This document shows, one piece after another, positions 55,919-63,431 of a stretch of 64,000 nucleotides of DNA (within the stretch, counting starts at the first letter, position 1; every line of letters begins with the position of its first letter). The stretch is from Microcystis wesenbergii FACHB-1317. GTDB lineage: Bacteria > Cyanobacteriota > Cyanobacteriia > Cyanobacteriales > Microcystaceae. The stretch is from positions 1 to 64,000 of the forward strand of contig NZ_JACJQV010000050.1 in assembly GCF_014696875.1 (NCBI RefSeq), written 5' to 3'. Both the position numbers and the translations under genes were made by a program. The notes beneath the pieces were generated by a model. It saw nothing but the letters and a program-made list of their open reading frames with translations. It was not told the DNA's origin and searched no databases.

Positions 55919-57055
55919 ATGAATTTCCGTTTCGCCATTCTCAGCGATCCTCATATCGCTTTACCCACAACCATTTTGAACCATTCTAATCGCTTTCATC
56001 TGGTGGAAGTGAGTATTCCCGCTTTAAAAATTGTTTTAGACCATATCATCACCCTTAACCTCGATTTTCTGCTGATTGCTGGCGATTTAACCCAAGATGG
56101 TGAACCAGAAAATCATCGTTGGTTAGCCGATTGTTTAGCCACTTTACCCTTCCCCGTCTATGTGGTGCCGGGTAATCATGATGTTTTGAGTTTAACCGCG
56201 ACGGAAAACCAGATCGGTTTAGCAGATTTTCCCTTTTATTATCAACAATTTGGTTACAGCGACCCCGAACAAATATACTACCAAAAAGAAATTTTACCCG
56301 GAGTGCAATTAATCGGTCTGAATTCTAATCAATTCGATGAGCAAGGTAAACAAATTGGCAGTTTAGATGCAGAACAATTGCATTGGTTAAAACAGACTTT
56401 ACCCGCGCTAAAAAACGATCTAGTGATGGTGATGATCCATCATAACGTGATCGAGCATTTACCCGGACAAAGCAATCATGAATTAGGTAAACGCTATATG
56501 TTGGCTAATGCGGTAGAACTGCTCGATATACTACAGGAAAACGGCGTAAAATTGTTGATTACCGGCCATCTCCACGTGCAGGATCTGGCTTTTACTAGAG
56601 GTATCTATGAAATTACCACCGGTTCCCTCGTCAGTTATCCCCATCCCTACCGGGTGCTAGAATATTGCGAAAACACGGTTGAATTAGCCATAGAATCCTT
56701 TCATTTGCAAAATATACCCGGATGGGAGAATTTACCCGCTATTTCTCGGCAATGGTTAGGCGATCGCTCTTATCCTTTTATGATGCGTTTATTAACTTGC
56801 CATCCCCTCAATCTTCCCGTGAGTCTAGCGGAGGAATTAGCCCCGAAATTACGAAATTTTTGGGCAGATGTAGCCCAAGGTGACACAATCTTCGATTTTA
56901 GCGATTTTCCGCCCCTAGTACGCCGTTATTTTTACGCTTTCAGTGCCGTCGATCCCCTCGGTAATCCTCATTTTATCGACAATCAAGCCGTAATTAGTTT
57001 CAAGCATCAGTTCGGTTATCAGCGATCAAACTTGCTGGTAGAGTTGAGAGAATAG
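55919..57055 (+). CDS. Calcineurin-like metallophosphoesterase
   Basis: This 378-residue protein has all dinuclear metal motifs: ILSDPHIALP, LIAGDLTQDGEPENH, VVPGNHDVLSL, VMIHHNVIEH and ITGHLHVQD. The N-terminal 270 residues resemble the CpdA/Icc class of cyclic-nucleotide phosphodiesterases. About 110 further residues form a cyanobacterial C-terminal extension. Substrate is not decided by sequence. Confidence 0.88.
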   Translation: MNFRFAILSDPHIALPTTILNHSNRFHLVEVSIPALKIVLDHIITLNLDFLLIAGDLTQDGEPENHRWLADCLATLPFPVYVVPGNHDVLSLTATENQIGLADFPFYYQQFGYSDPEQIYYQKEILPGVQLIGLNSNQFDEQGKQIGSLDAEQLHWLKQTLPALKNDLVMVMIHHNVIEHLPGQSNHELGKRYMLANAVELLDILQENGVKLLITGHLHVQDLAFTRGIYEITTGSLVSYPHPYRVLEYCENTVELAIESFHLQNIPGWENLPAISRQWLGDRSYPFMMRLLTCHPLNLPVSLAEELAPKLRNFWADVAQGDTIFDFSDFPPLVRRYFYAFSAVDPLGNPHFIDNQAVISFKHQFGYQRSNLLVELRE

Positions 57056-57142
57056 CTGCAATAAATAATTAACTATAGCTATAGTTATGGCACTATCCGG
57101 CAGCGCAGCCGCTATATTGGAAGAAAATGTCAAAAAAAATCA

Positions 57143-57628
57143 ATGGAAGCAATTAAAAAGGAATTAAAAAAAATCGGTTCTCTTGCCCTCTTTTTTTTCT
57201 TGGCTTTCGGTTATATTCTTCTGATCATGAAATTATTTCTGGAAGAGTATTCGATTACCACCTACGTTTTGGGTAAAGCGATCTTAGGGGCGATCATTGC
57301 CGCAAAAACCGTGGCCATTCTCGACGCAGCCATGAAGCTAGAATGGTTAGAAAATCGACCCCGTTACCTTAGCGTTCTGTATCGAACCTTTGTTTACACC
57401 CTAGCAGCACTGATTCTCGGCTCGATCGAGGGTTTTCTGGAAGCTTATCGGGGAACGCGGGTAATTTCGGAGGCAATGGCCAAATTTTGGCAAAGGGAAA
57501 GTTTCTCTCAAATCCTTGCGGTTACTCTCTGTCTCGCAGTGGTTTTTTGTCTCCACAATCTCTGGCACGAAATCGATCGCTATTGGGGTAAAGGCACGTT
57601 GAGAAAATTTTTTCTCGGTCGCTCCTAA
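57143..57628 (+). CDS. Integral membrane protein of unknown function
   Basis: This 161-residue protein has a basic N-terminus (EAIKKELKKIG) and four hydrophobic helices (SLALFFFLAFGYILLIMKLFL; AILGAIIAAKTVAILDA; FVYTLAALILGSIEGFLEAY; ILAVTLCLAVVFCLHNLWHE). No motif is recognised. It follows the metallophosphoesterase by 87 bases, so a shared transcript is possible. Confidence 0.65.
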   Translation: MEAIKKELKKIGSLALFFFLAFGYILLIMKLFLEEYSITTYVLGKAILGAIIAAKTVAILDAAMKLEWLENRPRYLSVLYRTFVYTLAALILGSIEGFLEAYRGTRVISEAMAKFWQRESFSQILAVTLCLAVVFCLHNLWHEIDRYWGKGTLRKFFLGRS

Positions 57629-57953
57629 AGTACAGCAGTTATCTTAATGGTGAAGTTTTTGGGGAGTTGGTCGTCAGGAGACAGGGATTTAGGGAGATGG
57701 GAAATACCCCAACACCCCACTACCCCAACACCCGACACCCTGCCCCCAGGAAAAACTTTTTGCCGCAAACCCTACTTATGATACTTGACCAATTTTTGAA
57801 CCTAGAAGGAATCTCTATTCAAGGCTATCGACTGCATTTGCGAGAATAGCCAAGGGTTGCTGATTTTTTTATTAACCACAAAGACACAAAGGACACAAAA
57901 AGAGGGAGTGAGGGATTTTCACTACTCTAATAGCGCCCAGATAGCCGAATAAT
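57629..57953. other. Intergenic spacer with MITE-like right-end fragment
   Basis: CCTGCCCCCAGGAAAA and CTTTTTGCCGCAAACCCTAC (57738-57775) copy the right end of the element at 53545-53755. Near 57876-57900, CACAAAGACACAAAGGACAC resembles part of the IS982 5' region. No gene was seen. Confidence 0.5.
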
Positions 57954-58628
57954 CTAAGCGTGAATATGAATTTGACTAAGAATATAACGCAAGCGATCGT
58001 AATCATCTTTGAGTAAAACACTTAACTGTCTGCCCACATTTACTAACCATTGTCGATCGGCTTGACGCAATTGATACATCTGACGGATAGAAGCAGCTGC
58101 CAAAGCTTCCACGGGAGTATTTTTGACCTGTAATAAAATTCTTAAAAAGTCTAATTGTTCACTAAAATAAACCACTTCTAACGACTCACATTGATAAACC
58201 GCCTGATGAATTTGTGGAGGCCGGGGAGGAATGTATTGATAGATATAACCTCGCCCGGCACCATTGCCATTAACTTGTCCCGGCAGGGTTTCAAAACCGA
58301 CAATAGTTGCCCGAAATTCCGTTTTTAACATAGCGAAAATCTGCGGCTGTTGTTCCCGCAATTCAGCCAAAGATAACCCCAAAGCTCTAGCGCGATGTAC
58401 CGAATCGATCGGGGCAGTGGTGGCAAAGGTGACAATCCCAAAAATCTTATTACCCGTTTCTTCATCGTAGGCTTTTACCCAACTACCAAAAGCGGGCATA
58501 AAAGGAAAGTTTAACTCCTCTGGTTCCAAACATTGCGCTAAAAACTCGGTCGTCGTCGTCTCGATAACTTCGGCGATATGATCGGGATGGCGGTTATCGA
58601 TGGCCAATTGCGGTAAGGGTGGACGCAT
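57954..58628 (-). CDS. Cyanobacterial HAS-barrel-type protein, function unknown
   Basis: This 224-residue soluble protein is conserved in cyanobacteria. Residues 10-150 look like a beta-rich domain (IETTTTEFLAQCLEP, FGIVTFATTAPIDSVHRARALG), possibly a HAS barrel. The C-terminal helices include VEALAAASIRQMYQLRQADR. It begins two bases after the ndhS stop, so the two are cotranscribed. The consistent pairing hints at a role near NDH-1, but this is inference only. Confidence 0.7.
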   Translation of the reverse strand: MRPPLPQLAIDNRHPDHIAEVIETTTTEFLAQCLEPEELNFPFMPAFGSWVKAYDEETGNKIFGIVTFATTAPIDSVHRARALGLSLAELREQQPQIFAMLKTEFRATIVGFETLPGQVNGNGAGRGYIYQYIPPRPPQIHQAVYQCESLEVVYFSEQLDFLRILLQVKNTPVEALAAASIRQMYQLRQADRQWLVNVGRQLSVLLKDDYDRLRYILSQIHIHA

Positions 58629-58630
58629 GG

Positions 58631-58825
58631 TTATTTTTTGCCTTTAGCCGGGGCAATAATTACTTCTTCTAATTCCGAGAGATTAAAGGTGACTAACTTA
58701 TCCCAGTTGCCCCCCTCAAAAAGAACGGCCACTTTCCCATCGCTTAAACGCTGGGCTAAACCTTCAAATTTATAGTAGGTATCATCGGGATTGCTGACTC
58801 GAACGGTACTACCTGGCAAAATCAT
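58631..58825 (-). CDS. ndhS: NAD(P)H-quinone oxidoreductase subunit S
   Basis: NdhS is the SH3-like peripheral subunit that forms the ferredoxin-docking site of the photosynthetic NDH-1 complex, which drives cyclic electron flow. The 64-residue protein reads [21 protein letters not shown] and [22 protein letters not shown], the family hallmark. It ends in a basic tail. It is coupled to the following conserved gene with a 2-base gap. Confidence 0.9.
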   Translation of the reverse strand: MILPGSTVRVSNPDDTYYKFEGLAQRLSDGKVAVLFEGGNWDKLVTFNLSELEEVIIAPAKGKK

Positions 58826-58993
58826 AGGATTGACGACGAAATTATAATTAACTGTCTCTTAGCTTATCAAAAATTAGTGATCAGGGAGTCGGCTGGCAAT
58901 AAGATGAAATATGAGGGGATTTGGCATCATCCCCAGAGGACAGGCTATTTACTGAATCACTGAAAAAAGCTCCCCACTTCCCCAACAATGAAT

Positions 58994-59130
58994 AATAGGT
59001 TCCCATCTCAGGGCTCTGTACTACCATTCGGGGTAAATTCAAGCGATCTCCAGACATCTATGAGCAAGGTTCTCCTGTTGAATGCCTCCTAAGAACCGCT
59101 AAATGTTACCAGTTGGTGGCGCGGGATCAT
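58994..59130 (+). pseudogene. Decayed 5' duplicate of the HNH endonuclease gene
   Basis: AATAGGTTCCC to GTTGGTGGCGCG copies the leader and first about 25 codons of the HNH gene at 62870-63000, roughly 90 percent identical by eye. The frame MSKVLLLNAS meets TAA (Tyr codon TAC changed) and later continues EPLNVTSWWRG. The rest of the gene is missing. Confidence 0.85.
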
Positions 59131-59135
59131 TCCGA

Positions 59136-59219
59136 TTAGGCGATCGCAATTCGTTGATCAGGCGACAATTGTTGTACTGCTGAAATCAGCTGTTCTAAGG
59201 TTACGGGAATGGTTCTCAT
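59136..59219 (-). pseudogene. Antitoxin-like N-terminal peptide remnant
   Basis: A 27-codon frame reads MRTIPVTLEQLISAVQQLSP and ends DQRIAIA. It resembles the first helix of short cyanobacterial antitoxins and stops where such proteins continue. It may be a truncated antitoxin gene. Not confirmed. Confidence 0.45.
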
Positions 59220-59314
59220 CGATTTTGCTTTAATAATTTAAAATTTGCTCTATTCAACTCTCAATTTTAACAGATCGCCCTTCCCCCCCCCAAACAACGA
59301 TCACCCATCCCTCA

Positions 59315-59426
59315 AAAAACGATCGCCCTCAATCCCACCCACAAAAACGATCGCCCTCAATCCCACCCACAAAAACGATCACACCCAACCCCACCCACAA
59401 GAGTGATCGCACTTCAACCCCACCGA
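59315..59426. repeat. 28-bp tandem repeat, 4 copies
   Basis: AAAAACGATCGCCCTCAATC is the start of the unit. Copies begin at 59315, 59343, 59371 and 59399, with partial copies on both sides. The first two are identical and later ones drift. Each carries a CGATCG/TGATCGC core. There is no spacer sequence, so it is not a CRISPR array. Confidence 0.92.
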
Positions 59427-59438
59427 CAGGCGATCGCA

Positions 59439-59618
59439 CTATTGGGCATTCAGGTTTCTGAGAATTTTTTGTGCTAAAAATTCTTTGATTTCTGTATGTC
59501 GCGGTACAGCTTCAATGACCCCAGTTTGAGGGTTAATCCAAAGAGAATGAGAAGCACCCTCTCGCTTAAGATAACAACCAGCTTTCCGCAACTTTTTTTC
59601 TAATTCTTTACGTTTCAT
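59439..59618 (-). CDS. hicA: HicA family mRNA interferase toxin
   Basis: This 59-residue protein reads MKRKELEKKLRKAGCYLKRE, followed by GASHSLWINPQTGVIEAVPRHTEI. The conserved His in the GASHSLW segment is the usual HicA catalytic residue. HicA cleaves mRNA when not held by HicB. It overlaps hicB by four bases (ATGA), with the antitoxin gene first. The frame is intact. Confidence 0.9.
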   Translation of the reverse strand: MKRKELEKKLRKAGCYLKREGASHSLWINPQTGVIEAVPRHTEIKEFLAQKILRNLNAQ

Positions 59619-59833
59619 GGAATGGAAATTGTCTCCTCGATCGCTTCTTTTGGTAGTCCTCGACGAATATCAGCTAAACGATCTTCAAAAATTAGTTGAA
59701 TAGCACTTTTTAAGCTTTCTTTGGCTTCTTCAATGGTTTCTCCTTGACCATTTGCACCTAGGACTTCAGGACAAATCGCCCAGTATCCCCCTTCTGTTGC
59801 TGCTTCAATGATGGCGGTGAATTCTCCTTTCAT
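59615..59833 (-). CDS. hicB: HicB family antitoxin
   Basis: This 72-residue HicB protein has FTAIIEAATEGGYWAICPEVLGANGQGETIEEAKESLKSAI, the partial RNase H-like fold. It has only a short C-terminal tail (EETISIP) without a clear DNA-binding domain. It neutralises the overlapping HicA. AGGAGA is upstream of the ATG. Confidence 0.9.
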   Translation of the reverse strand: MKGEFTAIIEAATEGGYWAICPEVLGANGQGETIEEAKESLKSAIQLIFEDRLADIRRGLPKEAIEETISIP

Positions 59834-60062
59834 GACAATCTCCTTTGATAATTTATGAATTATTCGATAATTTATGAATTAGCGTGCTGCTACGCAGTGC
59901 CTTCAACATCGCACTCTCAATCAAAATATCACAAGATCACGACACAAGATTAGAGCATCCTGGGGATGATGTTGGGTTGAGTACCGATCACCCAACCTAC
60001 CAGATCCAGCGATCGCACTACAAGATATACAAGATCAGATGATCGCATTAAATAGGTTTTAT

Positions 60063-60446
60063 TCACCTCAATAACTCTGTTGCTTCTTTTAAGACTTGAG
60101 TAATTTCAGGTTTGTGACAACTAATTACATCGTTTGGTAAATGCTTGTGATGGGGAAAAGTAGAGAGATTGGGAAAGTGAGGGGTACTATCATAACGAAA
60201 AACCAGGTTGTTTTTTTCATCTTGGAAATGGTAACGATAATCTAGGAATTCTAAGTAATTGTCTGTGATTACTATAGCTTCGTTTATTTCTAATAAATGG
60301 GTCTGATTGAAACGCAACCTAATTCTTAAATTGGCTCTTTGTGATGTCAGTATTTCTTCTTGATAAAGTTCTACATAGGCATTTTCACACTGCACAATTG
60401 CTTGCTCTACTTGATTGAGGTAATCAGATAAAAGTTTAAGCAGCAT
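60063..60446 (-). CDS. TumE-like (DUF6516) toxin
   Basis: This 127-residue protein matches the TumE/DUF6516 type: YLNQVEQAIVQCENAYVELYQEEILTSQRANLRIRLRF, then ITDNYLEFLDYRYHFQDE and LVFRYDSTPHFPNLSTFPHHKHLP. The R-Y-D...HH.H pattern is the family hallmark and likely part of the active site. It overlaps the upstream small gene by 11 bases. It is a predicted toxin of a type II module. Confidence 0.82.
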   Translation of the reverse strand: MLLKLLSDYLNQVEQAIVQCENAYVELYQEEILTSQRANLRIRLRFNQTHLLEINEAIVITDNYLEFLDYRYHFQDEKNNLVFRYDSTPHFPNLSTFPHHKHLPNDVISCHKPEITQVLKEATELLR

Positions 60447-60666
60447 GATTTAATCTTTGTTCTAATTCTTGACGCAAAGCAAGGTAATGACGATAATCGT
60501 TTGCCCATTCTATAAATATTAGATCATCTGACAATGTTCCCTGATTGTATTCTTTATAAAAATCTTCGGAATCCATTTTATGTTGGTTCTCATAGACGCT
60601 AAGTCGCTTGGCAACAGCAATCAAAGCATCTAAAGATGATGTATATTGAATGGTCTGTTTACGCAT
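60436..60666 (-). CDS. Antitoxin partner of the TumE-like toxin
   Basis: This 76-residue, acidic and helical protein contains SLDALIAVAKRLSVYENQHKMDSEDFYKEYNQGTLSDD. This DSE.FY.EY..G...DD pattern is typical of the small gene before TumE-like toxins. It would neutralise the toxin. The 11-base overlap supports translational coupling. Confidence 0.78.
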   Translation of the reverse strand: MRKQTIQYTSSLDALIAVAKRLSVYENQHKMDSEDFYKEYNQGTLSDDLIFIEWANDYRHYLALRQELEQRLNHAA

Positions 60667-60719
60667 TTTTCTTTTACTCCAAAATAATGATATTTTGATT
60701 ATAAACGATTGCGCTCAAA

Positions 60720-60870
60720 CAAAAACATAAATACTAGGGTGCGCTCTTCGATAGTGTAACGCACCAGTTTAATGATAAAGTTGATGTGTTACGGCGGATT
60801 GTTAATTTGAGTTTTTTATCAAAGATTATCGCCGCCTAACCCACCCTACAAGAGCGGCAAGCTTACTATT
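60720..60870. repeat. Dispersed repeat GTAACGCACCARTTT family, copy 1
   Basis: AACGCACCAGTTTAATGATA, a centre ATTGTTAATTTGAG, and TTATCAAAGATTATCGCCGC. Further copies are near 61920-62030, 62040-62255 (interrupted) and 62745-62845. Function is unknown. Confidence 0.75.
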
Positions 60871-60926
60871 AAAAATTGTTTTGATCTAAGATTGAATCAG
60901 CAATATTTTATTGGGAGTATCAAACA

Positions 60927-61928
60927 ATGGAACCAATTTCTCTGATTGTCACCGCCTTGACTGCCGGTGCGGTTGCTGCGGCTAAAGACACGGCGGAAAA
61001 AGGCGTTAAAGATGCATATCAAGGTTTTCAAACCTTGATTAAGCGTAAATTTGCTAATGATGCTTTGGCACAAGCAATGGTAGAGGCAAAACCAGAGGAT
61101 ATCAAGAAAGCTGAAGGTTTGTTAAAAGATAAAATTGTCGAAGCGGGGGTTGATAAAGATCATGAAATCACTAAATTAGCCCAAGATTTACTAGACAAGC
61201 TCCAAGAACAACCCGGTGGACAACAAATTATCACCCAAAATATTAGTCTGGACACAGACAGGATTTTTCGCGCTTGGCAGGAGCGTTTGCGGGGGGCGAT
61301 GGGGCAATGGCAGCAGACGCAGGGGGATGAAGGCTCATGGTTGCGCGGGGCGGCGTTGGCGGAGGCAGAAGAACAACTGAAGCAACGCCCAGAAGATATT
61401 AGCCAAAGTGAACAGGATTTTATTAAGCGGAGTCTTCAGGAACGAGAACGTATGAAACAAGCCGAAGCAGCCCCCAGGCGGCGGGAAATTAGAACCACTT
61501 GGAGGATTGCTGCGGGTTCCTTGGTGGCGCTGGTGGTTAGTACGGGATCGGGTTTGATGGCTTGGCAAAAAACACAACAAGAAGGCCTTTTCTGCAGCGT
61601 TAATTTTAGTCCCGACGGCAAGACTTTGGTGAGCGGTAGTGGGGACGGACCCATCGAACTCTGGAATGTAGAAACAGGCAAGGAAATCCGCACCCTCAAG
61701 GGGCATTATTACCCTGTCAGAAGCGTTAATTTTAGTCCCGACGGCAAGACATTGGTGAGCGGTAGTGATGACGGGACTATCAAACTCTGGAATGTAGAAA
61801 CAGACTGGGATTTAGATGCTTTAATGGGGCGTAGTTGCGATTGGATACGAGGTTATTTGGCGAATCCTAATTCTGGTGTTAAGGAGGAGGATAGGCATTT
61901 GTGTGATGGGATTGGTACAAAGAATTAG
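60927..61928 (+). CDS. Chimeric effector-domain/WD40 protein lacking a STAND core
   Basis: This 333-residue protein has an N-terminal helical region (SLIVTALTAGAVAAAKDTAE ... KLAQDLLDKLQEQ, residues 1-95) that resembles effector-associated domains of cyanobacterial STAND proteins. Then come a short hinge (QQIITQNISL), the segment that normally follows the NTPase (WLRGAALAEAEEQLKQRPED), one membrane helix (IAAGSLVALVVSTGSGLMAW), and only two WD40 repeats (SVNFSPDGKTLVSGS...IELWNVET). The end WDLDALMGRSCDWIRGYL is typical of such proteins. The central NTPase and most blades are missing. Two repeats cannot close a propeller, so it is probably a deletion product. Confidence 0.75.
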   Translation: MEPISLIVTALTAGAVAAAKDTAEKGVKDAYQGFQTLIKRKFANDALAQAMVEAKPEDIKKAEGLLKDKIVEAGVDKDHEITKLAQDLLDKLQEQPGGQQIITQNISLDTDRIFRAWQERLRGAMGQWQQTQGDEGSWLRGAALAEAEEQLKQRPEDISQSEQDFIKRSLQERERMKQAEAAPRRREIRTTWRIAAGSLVALVVSTGSGLMAWQKTQQEGLFCSVNFSPDGKTLVSGSGDGPIELWNVETGKEIRTLKGHYYPVRSVNFSPDGKTLVSGSDDGTIKLWNVETDWDLDALMGRSCDWIRGYLANPNSGVKEEDRHLCDGIGTKN

Positions 61929-62089
61929 CCCACCAATTTAATAATAAAGTTGCTCTGTTACAGCCGATTGTTAATTTAGGTTTTTTTTCAGAGATAATCG
62001 CTACAAACAGAAACATAAATCGTAGGGTGCGTTAGCCAAAGCGTAACGCACCAATTTAATAATTAAGTTGGTGCGTGGGGCGCGGATTA
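61929..62089. repeat. Dispersed repeat GTAACGCACCAATTT family, copies 2 and 3 (left part)
   Basis: Copy 2 spans about 61925-62030 and copy 3 begins near 62040 (GTAACGCACCAATTTAATAA). Copy 3 is interrupted at about 62090 by the MITE at 62090-62211 and resumes near 62216 with TTTTTTGTCAGAGATTATCG. Confidence 0.75.
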
Positions 62090-62211
62090 TTAATACTAAA
62101 TCCGTTGAGTAACGCACAGAAAACGGGTTTCTCGGAGAAACCCGTTTTCTGCTCATGCACTCAGGCAAAAAGGGGAATAAATAATCAGTCTTTAATAACC
62201 AGATTTAGTAT
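62090..62211. mobile_element. MITE with TA target site, inserted in a dispersed repeat
   Basis: TACTAAATC (62092 onward) and GATTTAGTA (to about 62211) form terminal inverted repeats flanked by TA, as expected for IS630/Tc1-mariner-type elements. The centre contains a long hairpin (AAAACGGGTTTCTC with GAGAAACCCGTTTT) like the terminator at 29439. It splits copy 3 of the dispersed repeat. Confidence 0.7.
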
Positions 62212-62330
62212 AACTTGTTTTTTTGTCAGAGATTATCGCCACAAACACGCACCCTACAAGATCAGGCTTACACAAAAAAACAATTTATGTTATTATTAAA
62301 ATAAATCTCAGTCAATAAAAAATATTTATT

Positions 62331-62537
62331 ATGAATATCAAAGTGGTTGTCTGGCAAGAAGATGATGTTTGGTGTGCAACTGTACCAGCTTTGTCTGGTT
62401 GTCATACTTGGGCAGAAAATTATGATGATTTGATGGTCATGGTTAAAGAGGCAATAGAAGGCTGGTTAGAAGTTTCTCATGAAAAAAAATTACTTGATCG
62501 AAAAGAGAATCAGCAATTAGTGGAGATTTCTGTATGA
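62331..62537 (+). CDS. hicB: HicB-like antitoxin
   Basis: This 68-residue HicB-type protein reads VVVWQEDDVWCATVPALSGCHTWAENYDDLMVMVKEAIEGWLE, the standard HicB fold core. The C-terminal tail is short. Its stop overlaps the ATG of the following hicA by four bases (ATGA). The partner gene is frameshifted, so this antitoxin may be an orphan. Confidence 0.85.
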   Translation: MNIKVVVWQEDDVWCATVPALSGCHTWAENYDDLMVMVKEAIEGWLEVSHEKKLLDRKENQQLVEISV

Positions 62538-62741
62538 AGTCAATCTCAGGTAAAAAAATTATGTAAAGTCGTTGAAATATTTGGCTGGAAATTGGCAAGA
62601 ATTAAAGGAAGTCATTATATCTATACCAAAGAAAATGTTTCGGCAATTATTGTTATACCAATACATGGAAATCGAGATTTACCGATAGGAACATTAAAAG
62701 GTATTCTCAAAGATTCAGGATTAACTGAAGATGATATTTGA
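62534..62741 (+). pseudogene. hicA: HicA toxin gene with an A7 frameshift
   Basis: From ATG 62534 the frame reads MKSISGKKIM and stops. In the next frame it continues KKLCKVVEIFGWKLARIKGS, then HYIYTKENVSAIIVIPIHGN and LPIGTLKGILKDSGLTEDDI to TGA at 62739-62741. The shift is explained by one extra A in the A7 run at 62552-62558. The joined protein would be a normal HicA with His in GSHYIY and the IPIHGN motif. Loss of a toxin is an expected kind of decay, and slippage or sequence error are alternatives. Confidence 0.82.
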
Positions 62742-62846
62742 CAACGTAACGCACCAATTTGATGATAAATTTGGGCGTGGGGCGCGGATTATTAATTTTA
62801 GTTTTTCATCAGAATTAGTAACCGCAAACACGCATCCTGCCAGATC

Positions 62847-62868
62847 TATACTCAACGGATTGAGTATA
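62847..62868. repeat. Palindrome TATACTCAA..TTGAGTATA
   Basis: An 18-base stem pair around CGGA just before the HNH leader. TATACTCAACGGA is typical of IS630-like (ISY100-type) ends, so this may be a collapsed element with both ends joined. The duplicated HNH leader begins right after it. Confidence 0.55.
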
Positions 62869-62933
62869 ATAGGTTCCAATCCCAGGGATCTGTGTTACCA
62901 TTCGGGGTAAATTCAAGCGATCTCCAGACACCT

Positions 62934-63431
62934 ATGAGCAAGGTTCTCGTGTTGAATGCCTCCTACGAACCGCTAAATATTACCAGTTGGCGGCGCGCGA
63001 TCGTTTTATTGTTGAAAGGAAAAGCTGAATCCCTAGAACATAACGGAAAAGTGGTTTGTCGTGACTTACCCCTACCTTCTGTTATCCGTCTTAGGCAATA
63101 CGTCCGTGTTCCCTACAAGGAAATTCCTTTAACCCGTCGTAATATTCTCGAACGAGATCATCACACCTGTCAATACTGTCTCTACCGAGGTGAACAATTA
63201 ACCATCGATCATGTGATTCCCCGTTCTCGCGGAGGGGGTGATACCTGGGAGAATCTAGTGGCGGCTTGTGTGCGTTGTAATGTGCATAAGGGCAATCGTA
63301 CACCAAAAGAGGCCAATATGTCCCTACGCGCCCAGCCGCGTCGTCCCTACAGTAGTCTCCACTTTGAGCTATTAAAGCACACCAGGGGCAATCACAATCA
63401 CGAATGGCGTAAATATGTCATCGGTATTTAG
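62934..63431 (+). CDS. HNH endonuclease
   Basis: This 165-residue HNH nuclease of a family common in cyanobacteria starts MSKVLVLNASYEPLNITSWRRAIVLLLKGKAE. Zinc-binding CX2C pairs are CQYC and CVRC. The HNH core is LTIDHVIPRSRGGGDTWENLVAAC with the catalytic His in DHVIPRSRGG, followed by NVHKGNRTP. A GTG at 62892 would add 14 residues. ATG 62934 is preferred because the partial duplicate at 59060 keeps the same start. Its biological role is unknown: it is often a single chromosomal gene rather than part of a mobile element. Confidence 0.88.
   Translation: MSKVLVLNASYEPLNITSWRRAIVLLLKGKAESLEHNGKVVCRDLPLPSVIRLRQYVRVPYKEIPLTRRNILERDHHTCQYCLYRGEQLTIDHVIPRSRGGGDTWENLVAACVRCNVHKGNRTPKEANMSLRAQPRRPYSSLHFELLKHTRGNHNHEWRKYVIGI

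Noticed and set aside
59315..59426. Possible CRISPR array
   Set aside because: Units are directly joined with a 28-base period and no unique spacers, and no cas gene is in the window.
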